Assembly (NCBI RefSeq): GCF_901709675.1
Contig: NC_051090.1
Coordinates: 3,808,342 to 3,872,341 of the forward strand
Direction: 5' to 3'
Source of the DNA: Syngnathus acus
Taxonomy: Eukaryota; Chordata; Actinopteri; Syngnathiformes; Syngnathidae
Length of the DNA: 64,000 bases
The notes beneath the pieces were generated by a model, which was given only the letters and a program-made list of their open reading frames with translations, did not search any database and was not told the origin of the DNA. Below are positions 35,517-47,112 of the stretch, in pieces; position 1 is the stretch's first letter, and each line of letters starts with the position of its first letter. The position numbers and the translations under genes were made by a program.

Positions 35517-37818
35517 TTATGTATTGTAGATGAAGCAGTACAGCAGAGCTGCACTCGAGAAAAGCACCATGCTCAATTTGGATGGCGTCCTTGGTCTCGG
35601 CACCAATCGGATCTTAAGTGCTTTCGGTGCCAATTTTGTGTTGAATGGCCAAACGACCCGGTCCCACTGAGAGAGGATTGCCTGGCGAGCCCCAGTCCAG
35701 CGACCTGGCCCGTTCAGTCGGTACTGATAGGACGTGCAAGGTCCAAACAGCACCTGGAACGCCAATTTGGGATCGGTCAGAAGCAGCAGTGCTATGTTTG
35801 GTTTAACCCTGATCTGAGATGCCACTGAGTCCAGGTAGGGCATGTAGTCCACCTGGATGGGGGTTCGCTCGGAGCAGGCGTACCTAAGAAACGGCAAAGG
35901 ACAAAGATGCCAATGGCGTTGATCTTGTCTGGAATCTTCTAGTACCTCTTGTGCATGGTTTCTGTTTCTGACGCAACTTCATCCAGCATTCTCTCTTTGG
36001 TCGGTAAACGTGCTAAACCTACAGAAGATGGAGAAGAATCATTTCAAACTTATTGCGGACCAGGTAAGGGTTTTGCGGGTTTACCTTTGAAAACTCTGGT
36101 AGCCCAACGAGCTTGTATCTCTGCCAATGGTGTTATAGACCCCAGGCCGTGGATAAAGCCCACCACGGCCAGCGTGGGTCTGGACAGACTGGGTGGGAAC
36201 ACATGCTTGTAGAGGCACAGGCGGTAACCCGACTTCTCCTGCAGGGTCGGAGGTAGGAAGGGGAAACTGTAGTTGTACCCCGTGGCGAACACCACCACGT
36301 CCACCTAAAGACAGGAATTCATCTTTCCAGGGATATTCAAGAGAGTCATTTAGTGGTATTAGATCATACCTGGTCTACAGCGCTGCCGTCAGAAAAGACC
36401 AAAGTGGATCCACGGAACTCCTTGACGTTCCCCTTCAAACGAACGCGACCGGAGATGATCCGAGCCGGTAGGTCGTCACTCACCACTGCGTTTTGCTCGA
36501 AAATCCTTCGAAAAAGAGAACCTTTGAATTCCCTTTCCTGTATCAATAATAACAACACACGTGACGGTACCCATGTCGTGGCTTCAGTCCATAGAGCTCA
36601 TGATTAAAAACCCGGTTGAACATCTTCTCCGCCTTCCTGCTGCTAAGAGAAGGGAAAAGTCTTTGCAGCATCACATCCACGCGGGAGGCGTACATCATGT
36701 CTACCGGGAGGCCCCAGGGTCCTACCCGGCTCACCACCCATGCGCCGCTCCTCGAGCTCAGGTACACCTGCGGGACACCACGCCATCTCATCCTTAATTT
36801 TATTTTATAAATGTTTCGGTACTTTCAAAAGAGCGCCACCTTTTCAGCAACCCGGCTGATATCCACCGCAATGTCGCCTCCGGAACTCCCGATCCCGACG
36901 ACGACCACTTTTTTCCCCTGCATGCCCTCAGCGTTTCGGTACTCCCAGCTGTGGAAGTACTTTCCGTTGAAGCTCTCTATACCTGGACCATATACAAGGC
37001 TAGTCAATAATATATGATAAGAACCTTTGATAGCCTGGGTACCTGGAAAGTCTTTGAATGGCAGGTGGGGTGTGGTGAAATGTCCCGTGCAGACCATCAC
37101 GGCGTCAAACAGCTCGCTCGTCCGTCGGCCGTCGCGTCCCTCCGTCTCTACCGTCCACCGACCGGTATCGGCAAAGTCCGCAGTCTGTCTAACGTTCACT
37201 ACGGAGGTCTTGAGACAAACGTAAAGGCATGCTTGGATGAGTTTGGGATGATTTCAAAATTCTTGATCGTTGGGCTATTTTGACAAAATCACATCTAAAA
37301 AAAACAAAAAAATCTCCTTTAACACGGAACTCCCTTTGTGTAGTTCGTGGCACAAGCATATGATATGATCACCTGAGGTGTAAGTCGAAAAACGTGTTCT
37401 AACTTGGTGGTTGGCATTCTTGGATTCCGCACACCCACCTGAAAGCGGATGTGCCGCAGTAGCTGGAAGTTCTGAGCGTAGAGTCGCAGGTAAAGCAGCA
37501 CCTCCGAGTGGTGCATGTTGTTGGGGAGCTCTGCAGGAGGTGGGAAGTCACTGTAGGCCATCCTCTCCTTAGAACTGTTGATGACCACTGACTCGTAGAT
37601 GTTGGCCCGCCCGGGTTCGGGTTCCTCCTGTTGCATAACAAATTCTTGTGGATTTCCACCCAAAGCATTTTGATTCTAGAGCAAACCTTGAATCTCCATA
37701 GCCCGCCAATTTCAGGACCGCTCTCAAAGCAGGTGGGCTCCAGACCTTCTTCCAAACAACATTTGATGCTGGTCAGACCCGAAATCCCAGCACCGATGAT
37801 GGCTACTTTCTGAACCAT
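35517..37818 (-). CDS. Flavin-containing monooxygenase C
   Basis: Exons 37818-37687, 37627-37439, 37208-37043, 36982-36840, 36767-36571, 36505-36370, 36304-36085, 36018-35946 and 35883-35517 join to 540 residues. The FAD motif is GAGISG, the FMO fingerprint [11 protein letters not shown], and [14 protein letters not shown] is intact. The NADPH motif reads GIGSSGGD, with Ser for the Asn that copies A, B, D and the human FMOs I recall carry. A hydrophobic tail ([16 protein letters not shown]) is the likely ER anchor. It is close to copy B in sequence ([20 protein letters not shown]) and is probably its recent tandem duplicate. Confidence 0.9.
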
Positions 37819-38687
37819 GCTGGAGATAAAACAACACGTATGTGTTTGCTTCCAAGCGCGAGTTGCCGCATTCCACTCATCCGTTCAGACGCCCAAATGT
37901 GGTCGACAACCGAGCAGTTTTAAGGAGTGCAACATTTTAACGACTAACGACATTTGTTTCATTTCTATAAGAGAAAATTAAATTGAATATTTCTCCATGC
38001 CTTCATATTTACTTGTAATTATGCGAATGACTTGTTTGCAATAGCTTCAGGTGCGAAAATGATCCGTCCCATAAGTAAACTGTAAGTGTGGCTGATGTAA
38101 CACAAGTATTGTGTGCACGTAAAATAAACAAAACAATATGTACAATACCTTGGCAGAAGGATGTATAGTCCTCAAAAATGTTCTCTTGTCACTTTATTCC
38201 TACTCACAACAGCATAGGTGAATTATCAGGCTCCTTAACACAGTCTGATGTGTGTGTGTGTGTTTTACATTATTCTTTACTTTAACCACGCCCTCCCTCT
38301 TGCAACAGTTGTCAGCTGGAGTTGTCAGTCTGGTGAACGCTTCATTCCAGAAGACAACAGTGAATAAGAATGCAAATGGTGTCAAAATGTAACACGTAAT
38401 GACAAAATGTGACATGATTACCACAGAACAGGAAATGGAACGGACTGCGACATAGGAAAGGGTCTGGCTGCTTTTTTGGGTGTGTGTAATCATGCCAGCT
38501 AACAAAGGGATGAGTAAAAAGGAGCATTTGTACCACAGAGAAAGAATATATACAATTACAGAAAATAATAATGATATAATAATAATTATTATTTTATTAA
38601 TTTTTAAACTGATAGTTTTAAAACATCGCGGCATAGATGCTATTTCGGTTTTGATTATTATCATTCAGATAGCGGACTGAAAAGGTT
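37819..38687. other. Spacer between FMO-C and FMO-D
   Basis: FMO-C 5' flank and FMO-D 3' flank. A short (TG)n lies near 38249-38263, and an AT-rich ATT/TAA tract near 38565-38605. No coding region is supported. Confidence 0.5.
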
Positions 38688-41382
38688 TCACATTTTTTGG
38701 GGCAAAAGTTTGGACATGAGGCTGGGCAAGAGATCGGGCTCTCGAACGTGCACGTAGTAGACCGCCGCCCCTCCAGCCACCAGCGCCAGGCTCAGTTTGA
38801 ACAGGCCGCCCGAGCTCGCCGCGTTCGCTTCTTGCACCTGCACCTGGAAGGGAGGTGTCCAAATACTTATGTCCGAGCTTTCATGTCATTCAACAATTTT
38901 TTTTCCGACTCTCAGTGAAGATGATAACCTAGCTTCTGAGCGGCGAGTGCGGGACTGACCTTCCTGGTCTTCAAGGGTTGGTACAATCGCTCGAACTGGG
39001 TGAGGATGGCCCGCCGGGCGCCGTCCCACTTGTTGGGCCCAGTCAGGCGGTACTGGTAGGCGGTGACGGGCCCCCACAGGACCTCCTTGAACAGCGGGTA
39101 GTCGGTGAAGAGGAGCCAGAGTAGGCTGGGCCTGGCCCCTATTTCATCTGCCAGGTCGTCCATGTAAGTCACAAAGTCCACCTGCAGTGGCGCCTGCCTG
39201 GACATGATGTAGCTGCGGCAAATAGATGGGGGAGGGGCGGGGTATTATAAGTATGTGGGGGGGAGGGGGCATCGATTTTCGCATCGGCAGCTTTTACCTA
39301 TTCTCCATATTTTTGGTGTCCTTCTCGACAGCCTTCACCATGGCCTGGCTTGAGGGCAGCTTCTTATGCCCTGAACATGAGAAGAAAACATCTCCGTGGC
39401 TACACCGTCGACAAAACCTCATCCCATTTGGCGTAATGACCTTTCAAGACCCGCACGGCCCAGCGCGCCTGCATCTCAGCCTGCGGCATGATGGCTCCGA
39501 GGGCGTGGATGAAGCCCACCACGGCCAAGGTGTGATGCACCATGTTGGGAGGGAACACGTGCTTGTAGAGACCCACCCTGTGACCCGACTTGTACAGAGT
39601 GTTGGCGGGCAAGTACGGGAAGTCGTAGTTGTATCCCGTAGCGAACACAATGGTATCCACCTGGAATCAATCTTACTCTCTAGCGATTGCTCTTATTTCA
39701 CAATGAAGTGATGACATCGCATGCAAGAAGGGCTGAAACCCGAAACGTTCCCACCTTCTCTGCGACGCTGCCATCCTCAAAGATCACGGACGAGCCGCGA
39801 ATTTCCTTCACGTTGGGTTTGATGATCACCGAGCCTGACAGGATCTTGAAGGGCAGGTCGTCGTTGATCACGGGGATCTGACTGAAAAGCCTGTGAAGAG
39901 CGCATGGGAAACGTATTCAATACATAACGGTCCGCATTTGAAATGGTCGGTTTGATTCGCTTACCTGTGTTTGGGCTTGAGGGCGTACATGGTGTGGTCG
40001 TACATGGCGTTGAGCTTCTTCTCGCCGAACCAGTTGAAGAAGTTGATGGGGAAGAGTTGGAACAGGATGTGCACGAAGCGCGTGCTGTACTTCATGTCTA
40101 CCGGCAGGCCATCGTCCGACACTTGGCGGATCACCCAAGCTCCACGCCGAGTGCTCATGTACACCTGACCCAAAAGGGGAGGGGGGGTCAGCGTGATGGT
40201 GGAACAGGAGATACGCACCAACCTGCTCGGCGAATTTGCTGCTCTCCGTGGCGATGTCGCTGCCTGAGTTGCCGATGCCTATGACCACCAAGCGCTTGCC
40301 GTGCATGTCTTCGGGACCCTTGTAGTCCCAGCTATGGAAGTAGCGGCCCTGGAATGTGTCCAAGCCTGTGGGGCAGCAATAAATGGGAATGTTTCCATGA
40401 AAGGATTATGAGTTAATAAAACATCTGGAAAGAATTCTGCAGTTACCCGGGAAGTCCCGCAGAGGCAGGTTAGGGTAAGTGTAGTGCCCCGAGCAACAGA
40501 TGACAGCGTCGAACACATGAGTCTCCTCTTTCCCATCCCGCTTCTCCGTCACCACCTCCCAATTGCCCGTGCGGGCGTAATCCGGCCTGGGTTTGACACT
40601 CTTCACCAAAGTCTGAAGAAGCCACACGCATATGAGGAAGCTGCCGATCCAAGTAAGCGAACAGCCATTTTCACCTGGAAGCGGATGTGCTGCAGCAGTT
40701 TGAAGTGATCGGCGTACATGCGGAAGTAGTTGAGGATTTTGGAGTGGTGCATGTAGTTGGGGAAGTCGGCCGGGATGGGGAAGTCGCTGTAGCACATCAT
40801 CTCCTTGGAGATGTTGATGGTGAGGGAGCGGTAGATGCTGGCACGGTTGGGCTCCGAAACCTCCTGCAGAGGAAGCAAATCCACTTTGGTGTGAGCAAAA
40901 CCTTCAGTTTGATGGACTAGAGTGCTTTAATACATTTTTAGTTTAGTTCATTATTTTTTATACTTTTTTATATTATATATATATTTATATTAAATAATTC
41001 GTGCATCATCATGCATCAATTGTATACACAATGCCATTGTACTGACGACATTGACATAGTGCTCGGTTGTATGCATCTTGGCCACTAGAGGGCGGGGTAG
41101 TACATAATGAATACGTGACATAAAGAAGGCCATGCCTTCTAAGCTATCAATCGGGTGCAGTAAAGCCCAAAAACTGACCCAGAAGCCAAAACGATTACTA
41201 TTAATCCTTATGTATTTTCTTTTTTTTTTTTTTTTTTTAAATGTCCTTGCCTTGAATTTCCATAAACCTCCAAGGTCGTCGCTGCTCTCAAAGCAGGTCG
41301 GCTGCAAGTCTTCCTCCAGGCAAGCCTTGATTGCCCCCAGCCCCGACGGGCCTGCGCCGATCACTGCCACTTTGCGCACCAT
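38688..41382 (-). CDS. Flavin-containing monooxygenase D
   Basis: Exons 41382-41251, 40863-40675, 40612-40447, 40365-40223, 40164-39965, 39890-39755, 39660-39441, 39370-39298, 39212-38960 and 38843-38688 join to 555 residues. The FAD motif GAGPSG, fingerprint [16 protein letters not shown] motif GIGNSGSD and [14 protein letters not shown] are intact. The C-terminus has a hydrophobic helix ([15 protein letters not shown]) and a tail ending LLPQKM. Two features set it apart. The first intron has a GC donor (AAG/gcaagg), and an extra intron after [16 protein letters not shown] splits the terminal exon, which is single in A-C. The FMO class is not assigned. Confidence 0.9.
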
Positions 41383-43684
41383 GGTGGAGCTATAGTTTAA
41401 AAAAAAAATATATATATATATTACCACAGGAGAAAAAAGTCAGTGAACATCGACACTAATGATTTATTCTAATCTTAGTCAGGCGCGCCTGATGAACTCG
41501 TGCCTTACAAATAAGAGATTGCACAATACTAAAATTGAAAAATATCCTTCTATCTCAAGCAGTGGTTCCTTGTAGACATGACTCAAAGAAAAGAGCACAA
41601 CAAATTGATGGCAGATACTGCTGTCCTGCAGTGTCACCGAAAAATCTGATACTCATTGACAATTGTATACAAAGTAAAACATTCAAAGGTGGTGTCATTG
41701 GACGACATCCCGGGGTAAGTTTATTAAAGTAGGAGTTCCTACCTATACAGAAGGTCCAAATAACAGCTCAAGCCAAATGCTCAACTGATGTGGTCTGATG
41801 TGCTCGGCGAGAAGGGTCCTCAAATCCTTGCATTTTTATATGCACACGTGCAGATCTCCTCCCCTTCAAACACACAAACACGATCGAGTCAACCTGATCG
41901 TTATTGACTTTTGGGTATCACGTAGATTACACAGTACAATGAGCACACGCTTCAAGTTCTGTGAAAATAATTGGATTATTTAGTATGAGGGGGGGCTAAA
42001 AAAATTTTTTTTTTTTAAAAGGTAACACACAATGCATGTTTTTTTTTTAAATGAGGAAAATAAAAATGCTACCATGTTTTTTCCCTGAATAAAAATCAAT
42101 TAATTAAAAGCAACCAAATAAAATAGCGAGAGAAGGTGTCATGTCTGTCCAAATGATACCTGGATAATTTGTTTTAATGAAGTAGGCTACATGTTAACGT
42201 TTAGGAAAGCCTGTATAAAAATTTGCTTGATCTGTTGCATAATTCGATGGAGACTTTTGCTCAGCTTTTTTTGGCAACACAATGGGTTCAACTGGGCACA
42301 TTGGCTCACTGGATAGAAGTTTATCAGGTAATCAAGGACAAATGTAGAAAAAACTAAACAAAAAAAACAAGTGGATGCTCAAGAGAAGTTATGTAACGAA
42401 AAGGGAAATAAAAAAGAAAAGAAAAGAAATAAAGACAAGTCTTGGTATAATACTGTACAGTAACTTTGTTACAAGATTATATCCCAGGTGGTCCACAAAA
42501 CAAAACTTTTATTTTTACAAACTTTAACATTCTTCAAAAATGCTGATAAGTATTGGGGACGAATGGAAATGTGAAAAAAAATCTTTGGAAATATCCAAAA
42601 GTCACTTACTTGGAATACCTGGAATGATGCCTGGGTGGTGGTGGTCCAAGCACATATCGGGGGGGGGGGGGCAGTGCCCCCTCCCCCGCCTTTAGCTCCA
42701 CCAGTGGAAGAGAGAGGGGCAAACTTTAAAGAGGTCTCCTCCCACTAAGCAGGACGAAGGCATCGGGATCACAGACGTCTTGATCACAGTGTGCATGATG
42801 TCGCTCACATTTGCTCCAAGCAAGAACCAAACACAAAATTTCCTCAGCCAAAGGTAAAAACAAAAAATGAAACAAAAATTAAATACTTAGAACCTTTTTG
42901 ATTTTCAACTACACCTCATAGAAAATGATAGACGCAGTCGAGCGAGGTCAAAAGGAAAAACATCTCATAGCCTTCTTGACTGAACACCGTTTATAAGCAT
43001 CCAAAACGATTTTGTGATAAGAGCAAATAGTATGAACTGTATGTCAAAACACAAATTGATTTTAAGTGATTTTCGATGACACCAAATACAAAATGACATG
43101 CACACCAAAAATGATACTTATTCAGGTTGAAGCAAGAATCCTATAGATTGCACCACGTGACTCAACAGTCTATTTACAGTAAGTGCCAGATGGCAAGAAA
43201 AAGAACCCTGCCTTGATTGCAACAGAACAACAATAGCATTTAGCAAAAGCTGCCTAGAAGAGGCACTAGAGAAACCTGGGCTCGACTAAACGTATTGGAA
43301 ACAGCTCCCTCTTGTGGGACAATAAATATAACACATGTTCCACAGTTGTGCAGTTACATTAAAAACAGAGAATGCAATTTCTGGAGAATTTGTGTGGGAA
43401 TTCTGAGAGCTGAGGATGAACTCAAATGCCGCAATTAATAAAATGGAGCAATTTTGGAATGTGAAATTGGGGGGAGAGCTAAATGATGTGGAAGGATCAG
43501 TTAAAAAAAACATGATTCGGGAATGTGGAATGATGAAAACTGTGCAAATTCAGGAAAAACTGGTCCTGAACATTTTAATGTTGGAGTGGTTTGAATCTTT
43601 TGAGTCATGTGGAGGGAGCAGCATGTCGAAAAAGTGCATCAATGCTCTTCAGCATTCCCACAACAACAAAAATGTCTCTGATTG
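41383..43684. other. FMO-D 5' flank and probable plpp6 3' UTR
   Basis: No coding region is supported. The plpp6 3' UTR on the minus strand probably reaches a poly(A) signal near 42508 (TTTATT on the plus strand). A G13 run at 42659-42671 is followed by C-rich sequence. At 43440-43620 lie loose repeats of GGAATGTG and ATGATG type, resembling dispersed fish repeats. Confidence 0.4.
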
Positions 43685-44675
43685 TTACGCCACGTATCCC
43701 AGCAGCGCTTGCAGGCTCTGAGGCGAGAGCCAGAGCGCCTCCAGCAGGTTGTACTGACAGTAGCCCATCCAGAAGCCGAAAGCCACGTCGGTGACGTTGT
43801 GGCGCCCAAGCATGACGCGACTCAGCCCCACAGTGGCCGTCCACAGCAGCACCAGCACCCGCAAGGGAGCGGCTAGCACCAGGTGTGCCAGCACGAAGCG
43901 GGCGCACATGGCGGCGCGGGTGGCGTGGCCCGACGGGAAAGAGTAGCGGTCCACCGAGAAGGTGGCGAACATGTCCATGCGGTTGTGGACCGGACGCCGT
44001 CGCCGCACAGTCGCTTTCACCACCCCGACGAGGACCAGGTCCAGGAGAAGACCTTGAAAGTGAGCATAGGAATTCCAAAGCTGAATGAATTCTTCCCGTG
44101 CACACACCTCACATTTTGATACAAGTATTTGGAAGACATTTAATAGTTTTTGCATGAGTCTTCCCAGCAAGACGGCTGTACTTACCCATAAAGAGGTTGA
44201 GCATGACCTCCTGGCCAGCAGCACTGTCGCTTTTGTAGAAGCAGTAGGCGGTTCCTGCCAGCCAGGGGATGCCGTGGCCCGTCACCTCGATAAGCTTCAT
44301 GAGGGGCCGCGCACTCCCCCACGATGAGTCCTCTCGGGCGCACACCCCCAGACTCTTGGACAGCCACAAGTCAATGGCGAGCAGCGAGCTGAGGGCTACG
44401 CGGAAGAGCGACGGGTTGAGCCGGATGCCGTCCTCCTCCGGCGCCCCGGAGCCGGTGGATGAGCTGGAGCCGCGGCGACGAGTGGGGCTCTCAGAGGCGC
44501 GGAGCCGAGCGGTGGCCCCGTCGGAGCTCTGCCGCTGGAGAAGATGAGGCGGAGTCGACGACCGGCTCAGCGGCTTGGTGAGCGACATGAACTCGAAGCG
44601 GCCGTTGTTGGTGCCGCCGAGCACCGGGCTCCCGCTGCCGGCGCGGCCCGGGTTTTTTGCCTTCGGTGAAGACAT
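43685..44675 (-). CDS. plpp6: Phospholipid phosphatase 6 (presqualene diphosphate phosphatase)
   Basis: PAP2-family membrane phosphatase of the ER and nuclear envelope that removes phosphate from presqualene, farnesyl and geranylgeranyl diphosphates. Exons 44675-44186 and 44052-43685 join to 285 residues (human 295). All three PAP2 motifs are present: K176 to R183-P184 (KATVRRRRP), PSGH at 203-206, and [12 protein letters not shown] at 241-252 with the catalytic His248. The N-terminal 75 residues are Ser/Arg/Gly-rich and poorly conserved, followed by [13 protein letters not shown]. The ATG has A at -3; the frame stays open upstream, but the family start matches this ATG. It is head to head with prdx6. 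Confidence 0.95.
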
Positions 44676-45001
44676 TTTGTCGGCGTGCGTCCTTGCGAGG
44701 AGCTGACACCGCAGTGGGGAATGTCTCCGCAGTGTTGTGCAGGCTGTCGCCTCTTTATCTCGTCGACTGCAAAGCTTGAGTATTCTTATCACGTAGTGAA
44801 GACATGGGACGCCATATTTGTTGTTCCATCGCATAGCCTTCTGGGAAATTGTGTTTTTCTTCGTGCTCAACTCTCATTGGTCGATATAAATATGACGGAG
44901 CACGCTTACTTCCGGGTTTGTTTGTCGTGAGGGGGTGATCACAGACCACCTAAGCAGGTCGTCTGTCTTTCCACGCGTCAGCTTTCAAGGATCACCCGAA
45001 A
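44676..45001. promoter_or_regulatory. Divergent plpp6/prdx6 promoter
   Basis: Only 326 bp separate the two ATGs. TATAAATA at 44885-44892 would start prdx6 near 44915-44922. ACTTCCGG (ETS/GABP type) lies at 44908-44915. No TATA box facing plpp6 was recognised. Confidence 0.65.
44887..44902 (+). promoter_or_regulatory. Antioxidant response element (Nrf2 site) of prdx6
   Basis: TAAATATGACGGAGCA fits the extended ARE consensus TMANNRTGAYNNNGCR at every fixed position. It lies 100 bp before the prdx6 ATG and overlaps the TATA box. Mammalian PRDX6 is a known Nrf2 target. Confidence 0.7.
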
Positions 45002-47014
45002 ATGCCTGGAATCTTGCTGGGTGACGAGTTCCCCAATTTCGAGGCCGACACTACCATCGGCCGGATTAAGTTTCACGATTTTTTGGGCAAATCGTAAGTG
45101 AATCCAGCCAATTATTACGAGAGTTCGAAGTCTGAACGTTTTTTATGCAAGGGTGACTTTCACTTTCCTCAACCTTCTGATATGCGTCTCTGTACAATTC
45201 TATGTTTTGGGCAAATACAGAAAGATGTCGAATAGTTGCGTCATAGGCACACGAAGCTGTGGAAATGATCGGAAAACATTGAATTGCATTTGGTTATTTT
45301 TTGAGTTTTGTCACTTTTTGTGTCCTTCTAAGTCATTTAAATATTTTTGAAATTGAATACTGCTTTTCTTCAAAGTCAGTTTTAAATTTTGTTAGTGCAT
45401 TTGTATTTTTGCTTTCATTGTATAACAAGAGCGGTTCATCTTGCTCAGTGCTCACTGAGAGAAATCTGGAACCAGCATGGACACAAGGCTTATATTGTGT
45501 CTCATATCGAAACTGGGGCATTTGGGATTGTTGGCGCACATTTGAGCCTCTTTGTGCTTGCTTGAATTCAATGACATGCATGCAAACAGCTTTGCTTCGT
45601 TTCAAGTCCTTCAAATGGAGAGCGTGTCCGTCGTGGTGTTCAGTCATATGTTAAGTCACATGTGCATGTGACGGCCATGGGATTAGGCTTTGAAAGGCCC
45701 TAGATTTAAATTTCTTTGTGACATAAAACCCGTGCGTGTCTTTTTCACGAGCAGATGGGGTATCCTGTTCTCCCACCCGAAGGACTTCACCCCCGTGTGC
45801 ACCACTGAGCTGGCGTGCGCCGCCAGCCTCAGCGACAAGTTCACCAAGCGCGGTGTCAAGATGATTGCCCTATCTGTCGACAGTGTGGCGGATCACCGCG
45901 GATGGAGCAAGGTGGAGGGCAGTCGCACACAAATGCACGTCTGTTGAACGTTGTTTAACAGGTCGTGCCTGTGTGTGTGTGTGTGTGCACATCCGTCTAT
46001 TGTTGCATAACTTTAAAACGCAAGCAGCAACCTGCAACCTGCCTCGAGGTCATCCAACTGCGCCGTCATTTTCAAACCTTTTGACTGGCGAACTTGGAAG
46101 ATCATTAAAAATATCAAGTTAATAAGTCTCTTCAAAATGCTTATGTAATCTATCAGCATGTTCATCATTTATCAAATTTTGGTGTGTTTTTTTTCTTTTG
46201 CGACATTGAATTTTTTTCCTGTTATCAGTTCAAATGAATCCCTTTCTATTTACTTGTTTTACTATACAAGGTCAATCATTAATAAAAATGAGAATTATTT
46301 ACTTTGCCCTCTAAACTTACTGTAAGGAGAACAAATAAGAGAAACAAAACAAAGTCATACAAGAGGCTGACAACAAAAGATGTTGCTGGCCTCTGCATAG
46401 ACTTGATGTGTTTGTGCGCGCAGGATGTGATGGGCTTCAACAGTCAGGCTTCAAATCCTTTGCCCTTCCCCATCATTGCTGACGAAAAGAGGGAGCTGGC
46501 CAACAAGTTGGGAATGCTGGACCCCGATGAGATCGACGGCGACGGCATCCCGCTCACCGCTCGCTGTGTAAGCAACTCGCTGTTGTCGTAAGTTGAGACA
46601 AAATGACTCCTTTCTTGACATTTGTGACCTTTGTCCAGGTGTTTGTGATCGGACCCGACAAGCGGCTGAAGCTGTCCATCCTCTACCCGGCCACCACGGG
46701 GAGGAACTTTGACGAGCTGCTGCGCGTTATTGACTCACTGCAGCTGACAGCGCAGAAGAAGGTGGCCACGCCTGTGGACTGGAAGGTACGCCCAACGACT
46801 CCCCCCCCCCCCTTTTTTTTTTTTTTTTTAATTCTGCTTACTATGCCTATCACAACCATGGGACGGATTACATTTTGTCATTTTGCAGCCTGGAGACAAA
46901 GTCATGGTACTTCCCAACGTCTCCGATGCCGAAGCGGCCTCTCTTTTCCCCAATGGCGTCACTGTTAAAGAGGTTCCATCTGGGAAAAAATACCTGCGCT
47001 ACACTCAGCTCTGA
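45002..47014 (+). CDS. prdx6: Peroxiredoxin-6 (1-Cys)
   Basis: Bifunctional cytosolic and lysosomal enzyme: glutathione/GSTP-dependent peroxidase and acidic calcium-independent phospholipase A2. Exons 45002-45093, 45755-45911, 46424-46567, 46639-46785 and 46889-47014 join to 221 residues (human 224). The peroxidatic Cys46 sits in DFTPVCTTE. The PLA2 triad is His25, Ser31 (GKSWG) and Asp138, matching human His26, Ser32 and Asp140; the Ser31 codon is split by intron 1. [17 protein letters not shown] and VATPVDWK are family hallmarks. Residue 131 (ARC) is Cys where human has Val. Poly(A) signal AATAAA at 47107-47112. Confidence 0.97.
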
Positions 47015-47112
47015 AGACCTTCAGCGAATCACAATGGAAATATAAAAAATAAAAAATAGTACACCGCAACAATACACAAGAATTTGTGCCTTCTGTATCA
47101 TCCCATAATAAA

